Source: Geobacter sp. (GTDB taxonomy: Bacteria; Desulfobacterota; Desulfuromonadia; Geobacterales; Pseudopelobacteraceae). Taken from it: DNA of 64,000 nucleotides. How positions within the stretch are numbered: the stretch's first letter is position 1; every line of letters begins with the position of its first letter. Below the pieces are notes generated by a model, which did no database searches, was not told the origin of the DNA, and worked only from the letters and a program-made list of their open reading frames with translations. Location of the stretch: positions 1-64,000 of the forward strand of contig WKKS01000005.1 of NCBI GenBank assembly GCA_009684515.1, written 5' to 3'. The translations under genes and the position numbers were made by a program. Below are positions 8,365 to 18,792 of this stretch, piece by piece.

Positions 8365-9110
8365 TAGTTTAGTACCTTTGAGTAATGGCCGCGCACTTCC
8401 GCTTGCGGAGCAGGCACGCTAAGTGATTCAAAAGGCGCTAGTTGATGCTTGACTAAAAGCCCGTCTGTGTAAGTGCCGGTGACTTCGTAGAAGCTGTTAG
8501 AGACCTTGACAATGGTTCCTGCGGTCTGCTTAATATTGAATGTGGTTAAAATGTTGTCGGTGAATGTGCAAGGGGTTTCTGATCCTGCAAGCTTCAAGTT
8601 GACCCCGCCGGTTTTAGTATCGGTTTTTGAATAGACCGTGAAGGCGCTTGATGGTGTCCACGTCTTAGCTGTGATCCTTCCGGCAACGTGCTTGAACTCT
8701 GTAATGACACAGAGACTGCCTTTGCTGGTAACTTTAGTACCTACAGCTACCGGCGTACCTGGAGCGAAATGAAAGGTGTTGTCAGAGACTTGAAGGGCTT
8801 TGTAAATTCTATCTGAAGTGCCAAGTGTCACAGGCTCGCCTTTAGTCTCGATTTCTAGGGTACGATTCTGTTTTAGCTGGTACATATCGTCAAGAAGCTG
8901 GTCGGAATCTTTAGTTGTAGAAGCTGGTTCTACCAGCTCTTTCAATGCTTTTATAGTTTTCTTCAAGTTCGCTATCTCACGTTGATCTTGGCTTAGCTGT
9001 TTGGCCTTGGTTGGCTGTGGGTCTGCTAGTAGTGCTTTGATCTGGTTGATGGTTGCCGATGTCATTGGGTCTGTGGCTAGTAAGTTGGTTATCTGCTGTT
9101 TTAGTTCCAT
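8364..9110 (-). CDS. Hypothetical protein with N-terminal coiled coil
   Basis: A 248-aa protein of unknown function. Residues about 1-90 are helical with heptad-like Leu/Ile/Lys spacing (REIANLKKTIKALKELV). The rest is rich in Thr/Val/Gly beta-type sequence (VAVGTKVTSKGSLCVITEF) suggesting small barrel-like domains. No signal peptide, so presumably cytoplasmic or virion-like. AAGGAAC precedes the start. It follows the 114-aa gene after a hairpin at 9151-9186. Confidence 0.6.
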   Translation of the reverse strand: MELKQQITNLLATDPMTSATINQIKALLADPQPTKAKQLSQDQREIANLKKTIKALKELVEPASTTKDSDQLLDDMYQLKQNRTLEIETKGEPVTLGTSDRIYKALQVSDNTFHFAPGTPVAVGTKVTSKGSLCVITEFKHVAGRITAKTWTPSSAFTVYSKTDTKTGGVNLKLAGSETPCTFTDNILTTFNIKQTAGTIVKVSNSFYEVTGTYTDGLLVKHQLAPFESLSVPAPQAEVRGHYSKVLN

Positions 9111-9150
9111 TATTAAGTTCCTTTATATGGTTGGATTGGTTAAAAGGGTT

Positions 9151-9186
9151 GCCACGGCTAGCAGGGAGATTGTCTGCTACCGTGGC
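9151..9186 (-). terminator. Hairpin between the 114-aa and 248-aa genes
   Basis: GCCACGG-C-TAGCAG and CTGCTA-CCGTGGC pair nearly perfectly around a 9-nt loop. On the minus strand the stem is followed by AACCCTTTT, so it could terminate the upstream transcript partly, or be an mRNA-processing hairpin. Confidence 0.5.
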
Positions 9187-9225
9187 TTGACACGCTCAGC
9201 CATGATTCCAAGCGTGTCTTATCGG

Positions 9226-9570
9226 TTACATTGCGGTTTGCAAGGCTTGTGCAAAGCAGGCTTTTAATTCTTGTCGGTCGCGGTCGCTGTCGCACTTCTC
9301 TAATATTTCTTGGTAGATTTGAAGTAGCTTACTTGAAAGTCTACGGGCTTGGGTGTGTCTGCCAGTAGCCTGCAAAGTCTCTACTTGCTCAATCGGTGTC
9401 CTTGGTTGGCTAGTGGTTGGCTTGTCAGGCTCTGAGGTTATACCTAGGAGGCTATTGATTTCGTCTACGTAGGCTTTGAAGATGGTTAATGTGTCTTTTA
9501 AGCACTGTGCTGTAGCAGGATTGCTCCCGTACTTGGATTTTAGAGACTTAATTTGGTTGTGGTAGTTCAT
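9226..9570 (-). CDS. Hypothetical helical protein of the element
   Basis: A 114-aa, apparently all-helical protein (MNYHNQIKSLKSKYG...). It has no recognisable motif, signal or membrane segment. AAAGGAC lies upstream of its ATG. It directly follows the Rep-like gene (52-bp gap), so it may help replication, but nothing in the sequence shows this. Confidence 0.55.
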   Translation of the reverse strand: MNYHNQIKSLKSKYGSNPATAQCLKDTLTIFKAYVDEINSLLGITSEPDKPTTSQPRTPIEQVETLQATGRHTQARRLSSKLLQIYQEILEKCDSDRDRQELKACFAQALQTAM

Positions 9571-9621
9571 TAAATATGTCCTTTGTAAGTAGTTGATTTT
9601 TATGAATGTGAGCGCTGTTTG

Positions 9622-10641
9622 CTACCCTATAGAATATAGAGAAACTGTCGCGCTATCGAAGTCTAATTCTGCGGTTAAAGACCAGTCCAAATCAATGTCA
9701 AGACGGGTATCACTAAATGCGTTAAGCGCCTTAGTCTGTAAGCGGTAGATATCCTTTTCTAATCCTGCGTATATCCGATGCTTTTTAAAGAGGTTTTGCA
9801 ATTGCGCTATAGCGCGGGATAGACCTGCTGTGAAGTCTTCACCTGCTAGGTCTTTAGCTGGCTTGTGTTCTGTCCAATTAACCGGCTTAGTCTCTGAGCC
9901 TAAGAAATTTCGGTATGAGTCTATTTGAACCGGCCTCTTAGCTCTTTTACTGGCTGGTGTGATAAAATTCAGGTGTTTAACAAGCGCTGATTTAGATAGT
10001 GTCTCAAACGCCGCTATTGAATCAGGCTGGTACTTTTCAAGCAGTAGCTTGATATAGACCTTATCTCTAAGAGTTAATTCAAATTTTGCATGCTTCCCTA
10101 TCTGCTGATAAAATTTTACGTAGTTCCCTGAGGCATTGCCGTAATGAATCAAATTAAAATTTGCATGAACGTCTGGTATTCCACCACGGCTATTAGAATC
10201 AACCTTACTGCCTGTAGATTTCTTCCGTGAGGTAGTGCATACGCCGGTAAGATATGCTTTGTAATTTTCCAATAGCGACATTCTTTTTATTTCGTCGGCG
10301 TCCAGATGGCCTTCATCGTCAACGTAGCTAATATCAAGGTGGTAGATGTTGCCGTTATGGCTACTCACGTAATCCCTGAGCTTGTGCATAGGGAACTGTT
10401 CTGCTGAATCAAAATAAGAGCCGTGTAGCTTGACCATGCCTGCGGCTGCGGTGGATTCAGGTATGCGTATTACTACAGATTCCTTAGCTCCTGAGTCTGG
10501 AACAGCATAGGTGTAGATGCTGGTTCCGTTCTTGTGCTGGTAGTGCTTGAAAAGATTTTTAGGTATCTGTAGCAGGTCTGCTATGTCTGCTATGTCTGCG
10601 GCGTAAACTGAAGCCTCTGCGTGGTGGAAGTGTATAATCAT
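9622..10641 (-). CDS. Rep_trans-like replication initiator (putative)
   Basis: A 339-aa protein that I read as a distant member of the replication initiation factor family (Rep_trans; rolling-circle initiators of plasmids and filamentous phages). The supporting pattern is an acidic strand HLDISYVDDEG (101-111), then LIHYGNASGNYVKFYQQIGKHAKFELTLRD (164-193 in part), matching the family's 'xYxGsxxSxxxxRxYdKg...xRxElxlR' succession. A nicking tyrosine could be among Tyr173, Tyr178 or Tyr195 (inference). No helicase domain. If right, the element can replicate after excision. The start has only a weak ribosome site. Confidence 0.5.
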   Translation of the reverse strand: MIIHFHHAEASVYAADIADIADLLQIPKNLFKHYQHKNGTSIYTYAVPDSGAKESVVIRIPESTAAAGMVKLHGSYFDSAEQFPMHKLRDYVSSHNGNIYHLDISYVDDEGHLDADEIKRMSLLENYKAYLTGVCTTSRKKSTGSKVDSNSRGGIPDVHANFNLIHYGNASGNYVKFYQQIGKHAKFELTLRDKVYIKLLLEKYQPDSIAAFETLSKSALVKHLNFITPASKRAKRPVQIDSYRNFLGSETKPVNWTEHKPAKDLAGEDFTAGLSRAIAQLQNLFKKHRIYAGLEKDIYRLQTKALNAFSDTRLDIDLDWSLTAELDFDSATVSLYSIG

Positions 10642-11034
10642 GGCTTATCCAAGGTTGCGGGGATTGAACCATGAAAACGTGGCTCTACTGTTTGATCTAC
10701 CTAATTCGGCAAAATATTGTTAATGCTGGTTAAGGATTTTATTAGAGGTATGTAGAAAGCTTTATTATAAGGGCGTGTAGGAACTCGGGATTACTTGGAG
10801 GTGTCACAAGGAGCAAGATATATACTGATTTTAATATATTTTGGACTTGGTATACATGAAAACCAAAACAGCCTATATATTTGTTGTGGAGTGTCGGAGT
10901 TTGTTCTTGCATGCTGGTATTTATGAAGGTAGTATTAGGGCACAAACTTGGGCACAAACTGCGTAATTTGGGGCTAATGGAATTAGAAATATAGTTGTTT
11001 AATTGCAATTAGTTACCTTGGTGTTGCTGTTGCT
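10642..11034. other. A+T-rich right end of the element, no credible gene
   Basis: This interval holds the right-end partner repeats (tandem GGGCACAAACT at 10938-10960, ATGGAATTAG at 10977-10986, TTGCAATTAGTTA at 11003-11015). An 88-codon minus-strand frame covers part of it but has no ribosome site and a composition unlike the neighbours. Confidence 0.6.
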
Positions 11035-11054
11035 TCTCGCCTTCGGCACCAGTT
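11035..11054 (+). repeat. attR core: right 20-bp direct repeat
   Basis: An exact copy of 3868-3887. Immediately beyond it lies the hairpin terminator that must originally have followed tRNA-Leu. Confidence 0.93.
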
Positions 11055-11061
11055 AATAAAC

Positions 11062-11098
11062 AAGGGGTTACGGTTTTACCGTGACCCCTTTTGTTTTG
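11062..11098 (+). terminator. Terminator originally belonging to tRNA-Leu
   Basis: AAGGGGTTACGG / CCGTGACCCCTT with a T-rich loop, followed by TTGTTTT. It begins 7 bp after the right att repeat, so before integration it stood just downstream of tRNA-Leu; the element now separates the two by 7.2 kb. Confidence 0.85.
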
Positions 11099-11124
11099 CC
11101 TGAAATATGACTGGGAACTTACAT

Positions 11125-13653
11125 ATGATCCAATTACCTATCAAAAGCATTCTTCCCGAGCTCCTATCCACAATCAGTAAAAAAAACAACGTCCTCCTTT
11201 GTGCTCCGCCTGGTGCCGGTAAAACCACGTCCGTACCCCTTGTGTTGCTCAAAATGTTTCCCGCAGATGCCGGTCGCATAATAATGCTGGAACCGCGCAG
11301 AATTGCGGCCGTGTCCGCTGCCCGCTGGATGGCTCATTCACTGGGTGAAGCTGTTGGTCAAACGGTCGGATATTCGATTCGATTTGAAAGTCGAGTGTCA
11401 GCGGCAACCAGAATAGAGGTCGTTACAGAAGGTGTTCTGACACGTCGCATTCAGAATGACCCCATGCTGGAAGGTGTGGCAATGGTGATATTTGACGAGT
11501 TTCACGAGAGGAGCATTCATGCCGACCTCGGCCTGGCGCTCTGCCTGGATATACAGAAACAGCTCAGGAGCGATCTCAAACTTCTGATCATGTCAGCAAC
11601 GCTTGAAGTGGAACCATTGGCGGCAATGTTAAACAACGCGCCGGTCGTAAACTCTGAGGGACGCTCATATCCGGTAGAAGAAATCTATCTCGATGATCAG
11701 GGTAATGAAAAACTTCCGCAAAAGATGGCTTCCGCAATTTTTAAGGCTCTCAATGAAACGGAAGGTGATGTTCTGGCATTTTTTCCCGGCAGTGGTGAGA
11801 TTCGCGCCTGCGCGGCCAGACTTGCCGAATCCGGACTGCTTGCTCGAAATATCACTGTTTGCCAGTTATATGGAGACCTGTCGTTTGCTGAGCAGCAAAA
11901 AGCGATTCTGCCGTCCAAACAACGTAAAATTGTATTGGCAACCAGCATTGCTGAAACAAGCTTGACCATTGAAGGTGTCAGGGTTGTGATTGACAGCGGA
12001 GTGTCTCGCCGGATGCAGTTTGATCCAGCAACCGGTATGAATCGGTTGGTCACACTCCGCGAATCCCGTGCTTCCGCGGAACAGCGCAAGGGGAGGGCAG
12101 GGCGGTTGGCCCCCGGTATCTGCTATCGGCTCTTTAGTCGTCATACTCTAAATGCCATGATCCCACATACGCCCCCGGAAATACGTGAAACTGACCTGTC
12201 TCCGCTGCTGTTGGAGTTGGCAGCCTGGGGTACCCCGGATGTATTAGAACTACAGTGGTTGGATCTGCCGACAGAATCGGCCATAACTTCGGCCCGCGCT
12301 CTGTTGGTGGAGTTGGAGGCGCTTGATGAAAGTGGCCGTATCACGCCGAATGGCCGGGAAATGATGCGGTTACCGCTACATCCGCGCCTGGGCAGGTTGC
12401 TGCTCCGTTCGCGGGAACTGCATTGTGAAGAGCTAGGTTGTGACCTCGCGGCGCTGCTTTCCGAACGCGACCTATTGCGTGCATCGCGCTCAGATTCCGC
12501 TGTTCTTGCCAGTCATTCCGATGTGTCTGACCGGCTGGAAGCATTGTCCCATTGGCGGTCAAAGGGGCGGTGTGACGACCGGGTTGATCCCGCCGCATTG
12601 AAAAATGTAGATCGCGTTGTCAGCCAGCTCGCCAGGCTGATGAAATGCCCTGAACAGCAGAAAAGGGTCAGGGTTGATGATGATCTGATATCGCGTTTGC
12701 TGCTGGCTGCCTATCCTGACCGGGTCGCCAGGAGGCGCACTGTTGCTGATGACGCTTATCTGCTGGCCAACGGTCGTGGTGCCAGGCTTTCAAGGCGCAG
12801 CGCAGTTCGTGATGTCGAGTACCTGATTGCAGTCGCACTTGACGGCGGCAGTCAGGCGGAGGCGCTGATTCACCTGGCATCCGAAATCGATGAAAATGTT
12901 ATCCGGACAGAACGCTCCAGGCATATTACTCAGGAAAACTCCGTCAGCTGGAGCGAGCGTGACGGACGCGTCATTGCTGTTCGGCTTGAAAAAATCGGAG
13001 CGGTTTCACTTTCTTCGGAAATATTTGTGCCGACCGATACACAGATTGTTCCAGCCGTGATTGCAGCGGTTCGTAATTCTGCCTTGAAGTTGCTGTCAAT
13101 GGACGAATCTGTACGGCAGTTTCAGGGGCGGGTGGCGCTGTTGGGAAAGGCTTTGCCGGAGCGGGAGTGGCCGGACTTTTCCGATCCGGCGCTACTGATG
13201 AGGCTTGAAGAGTGGCTGGAACCGCACATTGCAGGGGTTCAGAATGCCAGAAAGCTTTCACAAATTGATGTCGCCGCTTTGTTGCGGCAACAACTGGATT
13301 ATCGGCAGCAGCGCGATTTGGACGAAATGGCTCCCACACATCTTGCCGTCCCCAGCGGGTCCCGCATCAGGCTGGATTATAGCGCAGAGATACCGGTACT
13401 GGCGGTAAAGCTGCAGGAATTGTTCGGACTGAGGGATACTCCGGCAATCGCAGATGGGCGGGTGATGGTCCTGTTGCATCTGCTTTCGCCCGCCGGAAGG
13501 CCGATACAGGTCACCAGGGATTTAAAGGGGTTCTGGGATGGGGCTTATCAGCAGGTGAAAAAGGAATTGAAAGGGCGTTATCCAAAACATCCCTGGCCGG
13601 ATGACCCCTGGAGCGCCACTCCTACCAAGCGTTTGAAGCCGAGGGTAAAATAA
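11125..13653 (+). CDS. hrpB: ATP-dependent helicase HrpB
   Basis: DEAH/RHA-type helicase (842 aa) of the HrpB family. Walker A APPGAGKTTSVP is near residue 30, the box II variant DEFHERS near 123, and SATLE follows as motif III. AETSLTIEGV and RKGRAGRLAPG form motifs V and VI of the second RecA lobe, and the C-terminal half is the HrpB-specific region. Length is typical (about 820-850). The cellular role is poorly defined in bacteria. The ATG at 11125 gives the family-like start MIQLPIKSILPEL; an ATG at 11107 is in frame, and neither has a strong RBS. It is convergent with pgi. Confidence 0.92.
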   Translation: MIQLPIKSILPELLSTISKKNNVLLCAPPGAGKTTSVPLVLLKMFPADAGRIIMLEPRRIAAVSAARWMAHSLGEAVGQTVGYSIRFESRVSAATRIEVVTEGVLTRRIQNDPMLEGVAMVIFDEFHERSIHADLGLALCLDIQKQLRSDLKLLIMSATLEVEPLAAMLNNAPVVNSEGRSYPVEEIYLDDQGNEKLPQKMASAIFKALNETEGDVLAFFPGSGEIRACAARLAESGLLARNITVCQLYGDLSFAEQQKAILPSKQRKIVLATSIAETSLTIEGVRVVIDSGVSRRMQFDPATGMNRLVTLRESRASAEQRKGRAGRLAPGICYRLFSRHTLNAMIPHTPPEIRETDLSPLLLELAAWGTPDVLELQWLDLPTESAITSARALLVELEALDESGRITPNGREMMRLPLHPRLGRLLLRSRELHCEELGCDLAALLSERDLLRASRSDSAVLASHSDVSDRLEALSHWRSKGRCDDRVDPAALKNVDRVVSQLARLMKCPEQQKRVRVDDDLISRLLLAAYPDRVARRRTVADDAYLLANGRGARLSRRSAVRDVEYLIAVALDGGSQAEALIHLASEIDENVIRTERSRHITQENSVSWSERDGRVIAVRLEKIGAVSLSSEIFVPTDTQIVPAVIAAVRNSALKLLSMDESVRQFQGRVALLGKALPEREWPDFSDPALLMRLEEWLEPHIAGVQNARKLSQIDVAALLRQQLDYRQQRDLDEMAPTHLAVPSGSRIRLDYSAEIPVLAVKLQELFGLRDTPAIADGRVMVLLHLLSPAGRPIQVTRDLKGFWDGAYQQVKKELKGRYPKHPWPDDPWSATPTKRLKPRVK

Positions 13654-13655
13654 AT

Positions 13656-13690
13656 GAGGCCTCCGGAGTTTCCAGAGCTTCGGAGACCTC
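13656..13690. terminator. Bidirectional hairpin between hrpB and pgi
   Basis: GAGG-CCTCCGGAG and CTTCGGAGACCTC form an imperfect stem between the two convergent stop codons. No long T-run is present on either strand. Confidence 0.5.
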
Positions 13691-13696
13691 AACAAC

Positions 13697-15280
13697 TTAG
13701 GTCGAAAATGTCCACTCGGTAACTGAGCCGATGAGGTTGACTTTTACGCCCCGGTCCGGATTTGCAGAAAGATGGCGCATTATTGCGAAGACGGCTTCGG
13801 CCTCCTCCGGGATATTCAGAGTATCGGCAATTTCACTGGCTGTCATGTTGCGTTGTTCCCGCTCCAAAAGTTCCATAACGGAAGATTGTAGCGAGATTAC
13901 CGCCCCAGCGGCCTTTTTGCCGGCTTCAACGCCCGGTTGGTGGTAAGCGTTGATATTGATCAGGCTGGCGTACAACCCGACCGTGCGCTCAAAGAGGGCA
14001 ATCAGGGCGCCTATTGTAAAGGGGTCAACTTGCTGTACCGTAATGGTCAATGATTCTCGCCCCTTATCGTACAACGCCGTACGTGTTCCCTGGAAAAATC
14101 CAAAGAGGAAGTCTCCGCTGGTAATCCCGTCCTCCACCCGCATTGATTGGCTGTCACGGTCTTTCAGGACTTCGATAAAGGTAACAAAGAAGTTTGCCAC
14201 GCCTTCACGCAGCTGTTGCACATAAGCGTGCTGGTCGGTCGAGCCTTTGTTGCCGTACACCGCCATACCCTGATTGACAACGGTTCCATTCCTGTCAAAT
14301 TCCTTGCCGATTGACTCCATGATCAGTTGTTGCAGGTAGCGTGAAAATAGCAGCAGCCGGTCCTTGTAGGGGAGCATGACCAAATCCTTTTCTCCACGGC
14401 CATTGGTGGCATAATGCCACATCAGGGCCATCAGCGCGGCCGGGTTCCGTCTTGTCTCGATATGGCGGGTAACTTGATCAGATACCCTGGCTCCGGCCAG
14501 GAGTTGTTTTATGTTGATTCCCTGCAATGCAGCCGGCAGCAGGCCGACCGTAGAAGTTACCGATGTCCTGCCGCCAATCCAGTCCCACATTGGAAAACGC
14601 TCCAGCCACCCCTCGGCCTGGGCCAACTTGTCCAGTTCGCTCCCTTCGCCAGTGACCGCCACAGCATGCCTTGAAAAATCCAATCCTGCGTTACGATAGG
14701 CCGCCTGCGCCTCCAGCATGCCGTTGCGGGTCTCTTTGGTGGACCCGCTTTTGGATATGACTATTGTCAATGTGCTGGAAATCTCGCTGCCTAGTTCTGC
14801 AAAGAGCCGGTCAAATCCGTCCGGGTCGGTATTGTCCAGAAAGAGAGGTTTCATCTTGTCGGTCGAAGAGGACAGCGCATCGGCCACAAACTGCGGTCCG
14901 AGCGCTGAACCGCCGATGCCGATAATCAGCATTTTGGTAAATTTTTGATTGTTCTGTCCCCTGATAGCGCCAATATGAATCTGATCACTGAAGGTTGCAA
15001 CCTGGTCGATGGCGGCGTCGATTTCGAGCTGAATCTCCGGAGAAGGAGCCAGGGACGGGTTGCGCAGCCAGTAATGACCAACCATGCGTCCCTCGTCCGG
15101 ATTTGCGATCGCCCCCTTCTCCAACTCCCTCATCTCTGCGAAGGCTTGCTGCATGGCCGGTTCCATACGGTCAAGAAAACCGTCATCAAATTTCATGCGG
15201 CTGATGTCCAGGGAAAGGCCGATTTCAGGGGAGTGACACAGGAAAGATGAATAACGTTTCCAAAGATCGGTCTTGTTCAT
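13697..15280 (-). CDS. pgi: Glucose-6-phosphate isomerase
   Basis: Interconverts glucose 6-phosphate and fructose 6-phosphate (527 aa, cytoplasmic). The sugar-phosphate-binding [11 protein letters not shown] and the [12 protein letters not shown] loop are intact. The family signature region is represented by [15 protein letters not shown]. The ATG is preceded by GGAGCC. It lies downstream of eno on the same strand with a strong hairpin between, so the two are probably separate or partly separate transcripts. Confidence 0.95.
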   Translation of the reverse strand: MNKTDLWKRYSSFLCHSPEIGLSLDISRMKFDDGFLDRMEPAMQQAFAEMRELEKGAIANPDEGRMVGHYWLRNPSLAPSPEIQLEIDAAIDQVATFSDQIHIGAIRGQNNQKFTKMLIIGIGGSALGPQFVADALSSSTDKMKPLFLDNTDPDGFDRLFAELGSEISSTLTIVISKSGSTKETRNGMLEAQAAYRNAGLDFSRHAVAVTGEGSELDKLAQAEGWLERFPMWDWIGGRTSVTSTVGLLPAALQGINIKQLLAGARVSDQVTRHIETRRNPAALMALMWHYATNGRGEKDLVMLPYKDRLLLFSRYLQQLIMESIGKEFDRNGTVVNQGMAVYGNKGSTDQHAYVQQLREGVANFFVTFIEVLKDRDSQSMRVEDGITSGDFLFGFFQGTRTALYDKGRESLTITVQQVDPFTIGALIALFERTVGLYASLININAYHQPGVEAGKKAAGAVISLQSSVMELLEREQRNMTASEIADTLNIPEEAEAVFAIMRHLSANPDRGVKVNLIGSVTEWTFST

Positions 15281-15305
15281 TGTCGGCTCCTGTTAGTGGT
15301 GGATA

Positions 15306-15337
15306 CACAAAGGGCGGAGTTTCCTCCGCCCTTTGTG
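15306..15337 (-). terminator. Terminator hairpin after eno
   Basis: A perfect 14-bp stem CACAAAGGGCGGAG / CTCCGCCCTTTGTG with a 4-nt loop lies between eno and pgi. It lacks a pronounced T-run but is very stable. Confidence 0.6.
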
Positions 15338-15354
15338 ATTATGCATGATAATGG

Positions 15355-16809
<1,455 letters not shown>

Positions 16810-16870
16810 TTAAAAATGGTATGACAAAAAATGGCACTTAACCGTAGATTGGAAATGAACGAGGGTCCAA

Positions 16871-18088
16871 ATGTCAGAAGATACACTTGGCAAGCTTAAG
16901 ATTGACAAGAGTCGGCGGACTGTTGCGGGGCACAGAGGTCGCAAACTATTCCGCACAGCAGCGGTCGCAGTTGTAATCGCAGCTGTAATTATTGTATCCC
17001 TTTATTTCATTCAAAGTCGCCCTGTAGTGGTTGAAACAGTCAGTGTGACGCAGTTTTTCCCGACGCAATCATTCACTCTGCTGAACTCAAGCGGTTACGT
17101 CGTTGCCCAGCGCAAGGCCGCAGTCGCCTCAAAGACAACCGGTCGGTTGGAATGGATCGGCGTAGAGGAAGGAAGCAGGGTTGTCGGCGGTCAGATCATA
17201 GCCCGTTTAGAAAACAGAGATATTGAAGCCACGGTGCGTCAGGCCGAGGCCGCTCTTCAGAACTCCAGGAGTGTACTTGACCAGTCGAAGGCCGAATTGG
17301 CGGATGCGGGACAATCGTTTCGCCGCCAGAAAGAGTTGTTGGGGCAGGGGATAGTGTCACGCGCCGAATATGATTCAGCTGAGGCCCGCTTCAAGCGTTC
17401 CGAGGCTCAGACTACCGGTGCGGTGGCTGGTGTTAAAATTGCCGATGCTGCACTTCAGGGTGCGAAGGTCAATCTCGACTACAGTCTGATCAGGGCTCCT
17501 TTCGATGCGGTCGTCCTTACAAAAAATGCCGATGTCGGTGACATCATCACCCCACTGGGAGCGGCTGCCAATGCCAAGGCGGCTGTTGTGACAATTGCCG
17601 ACCTGTCGTCGCTACAGGTAGAAGCGGATGTGTCTGAGTCAAATTTGAATCAGGTGAAAAAAGGGCAGCCGTGCGAAATAACGCTGGACGCTCTGCCGGG
17701 CATCCGGTTCAGCGGTATGGTCCATACAATCGTGCCGACCGCCGACCGCAGCAAAGCATCCGTCATGATCAAGATTCGGTTTCTGGAACATAATGCCCGC
17801 ATCTATCCGGAAATGAGCGCCAAAGTAGCATTTCTGGAGCGCGTGGCGCTACCGGAGGATAAAAAGGCCCGTCTGGTGGTCAACCCCGTTGCAATTGTAA
17901 CTTCCGGCGGGCGCGAAGGTGTTTACCTGGTCAACGGTGAGCGGGTTCAGTTCACTCCGGTTACTCGCGGCTCCAAAATGGGTGATCTGGTTGAAGTGTC
18001 CGGCCTTAAATCTGGTGACCGGGTTGTAATCAAGCCTCTGGACAAGCTTAAAAACGGCACCAAAATATCGCTCCCGGAGAAAAAATAG
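16871..18088 (+). CDS. MacA-like periplasmic adaptor (membrane fusion protein)
   Basis: An HlyD/MacA-type adaptor (405 aa) linking an inner-membrane ABC exporter to the outer membrane. One N-terminal membrane anchor (about 26-46) leads to a lipoyl/barrel-sandwich half (KTTGRLEWIGVEEGSRVVGGQIIARL). A coiled-coil hairpin follows (about 115-195), then the second lipoyl half (YSLIRAPFDAVVLTKNADVGD) and beta-barrel domains. The first gene of an operon with the ATPase (2-bp gap) and permease. No TolC-like gene is next to it. Substrate unknown. Confidence 0.9.
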   Translation: MSEDTLGKLKIDKSRRTVAGHRGRKLFRTAAVAVVIAAVIIVSLYFIQSRPVVVETVSVTQFFPTQSFTLLNSSGYVVAQRKAAVASKTTGRLEWIGVEEGSRVVGGQIIARLENRDIEATVRQAEAALQNSRSVLDQSKAELADAGQSFRRQKELLGQGIVSRAEYDSAEARFKRSEAQTTGAVAGVKIADAALQGAKVNLDYSLIRAPFDAVVLTKNADVGDIITPLGAAANAKAAVVTIADLSSLQVEADVSESNLNQVKKGQPCEITLDALPGIRFSGMVHTIVPTADRSKASVMIKIRFLEHNARIYPEMSAKVAFLERVALPEDKKARLVVNPVAIVTSGGREGVYLVNGERVQFTPVTRGSKMGDLVEVSGLKSGDRVVIKPLDKLKNGTKISLPEKK

Positions 18089-18090
18089 GC

Positions 18091-18792
18091 ATGCTGCCTG
18101 ATCAGAATCAAGAGATTATCGTCTCCGTAAATGCCGTCTCCAAATCATATTACCGTGGCAATCAACCGGTACCGGTACTTGAAGAAATTACCTTCGATAT
18201 TGCCAGAGGTGAATACCTGGCCTTGATGGGACCTTCTGGTTCTGGCAAATCGACGCTGCTGAATCTGATCGCCGGAATTGACACGGTGGACAGCGGCTCG
18301 ATTTTTGTTGATGGGTTGGATATTGCGCTGTTAAGCGAAGCCGAGTTGGCCGCCTGGAGAGCGGCGAATGTGGGCTTCATTTTTCAGTTTTACAATCTGA
18401 TTCCGGTGCTGACCGCTTATGAAAATATAGAATTGCCTCTGCTGCTGACTGCGCTCACACGGCGCGAACGCCGTGAACACGTCGAAACTGCCCTGGCTGT
18501 TGTAAATCTGACTGACCGCGCCGAGCATTATCCATCCCAGCTTTCCGGAGGCCAGCAGCAGCGTGTGGCAATTGCCAGAGCCATAGTTACCGACCCGACT
18601 GTTCTGGTGGCCGATGAGCCGACCGGCGATCTGGACCGGGTCTCCGCCGGGGAAATACTGGGTTTGATGTCGCGGCTGAATTCGGACTTCGGAAAGACTA
18701 TCATCATGGTAACGCATGATCCCCGTGCAGCGGAAAAGGCCCATGTCATTCGCCACCTGGAAAAAGGCGTACTCAGCGATGTTTCTACTTAA
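18091..18792 (+). CDS. ABC exporter ATPase (MacB/LolD type)
   Basis: A 233-aa nucleotide-binding subunit. Walker A is GPSGSGKST (about residue 46), the Q-loop sits in FIFQFYNLIPVLTAYENIELPL (characteristic of the LolD/MacB class), the signature is LSGGQQQRVAIARA, Walker B is VLVADEPTGDLD, and the H-loop is VTHD. Its end overlaps the permease gene by 14 nt. With the adaptor it forms a tripartite-type exporter for an unknown substrate. Confidence 0.93.
   Translation: MLPDQNQEIIVSVNAVSKSYYRGNQPVPVLEEITFDIARGEYLALMGPSGSGKSTLLNLIAGIDTVDSGSIFVDGLDIALLSEAELAAWRAANVGFIFQFYNLIPVLTAYENIELPLLLTALTRRERREHVETALAVVNLTDRAEHYPSQLSGGQQQRVAIARAIVTDPTVLVADEPTGDLDRVSAGEILGLMSRLNSDFGKTIIMVTHDPRAAEKAHVIRHLEKGVLSDVST

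Larger units (their letters stand above)
3868..11054. mobile_element. 7.2-kb integrative element in tRNA-Leu(GAG)
   Basis: It is bounded by identical 20-bp repeats of the tRNA 3' end. It contains a tyrosine integrase gene by the left end, a second small tyrosine recombinase, a Rep_trans-like initiator, and six further small genes on the minus strand (a 53-aa SH3-like protein, a 180-aa protein, two small Cys-rich proteins, a 248-aa and a 114-aa protein). One probable ncRNA reads the other way. Base composition of the integrase region and the right end is visibly richer in A+T than the flanking chromosome. No capsid, portal, terminase, Zot-type ATPase, relaxase or conjugation gene was recognised. 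It most resembles an integrating plasmid or a phage-satellite-like element; the exact class is unknown. Confidence 0.88.

Noticed and set aside
10648..10715. tRNA-like sequence on the minus strand (GTAGAGC and GGTTCAATCC elements)
   Set aside because: The T-stem does not pair, no acceptor stem closes and the anticodon arm abuts the T-loop. It does not fold as a tRNA.
10742..11008. 88-codon minus-strand frame at the right end of the element
   Set aside because: No ribosome site, unusual composition, and it overlaps the att-arm repeats. Likely chance.
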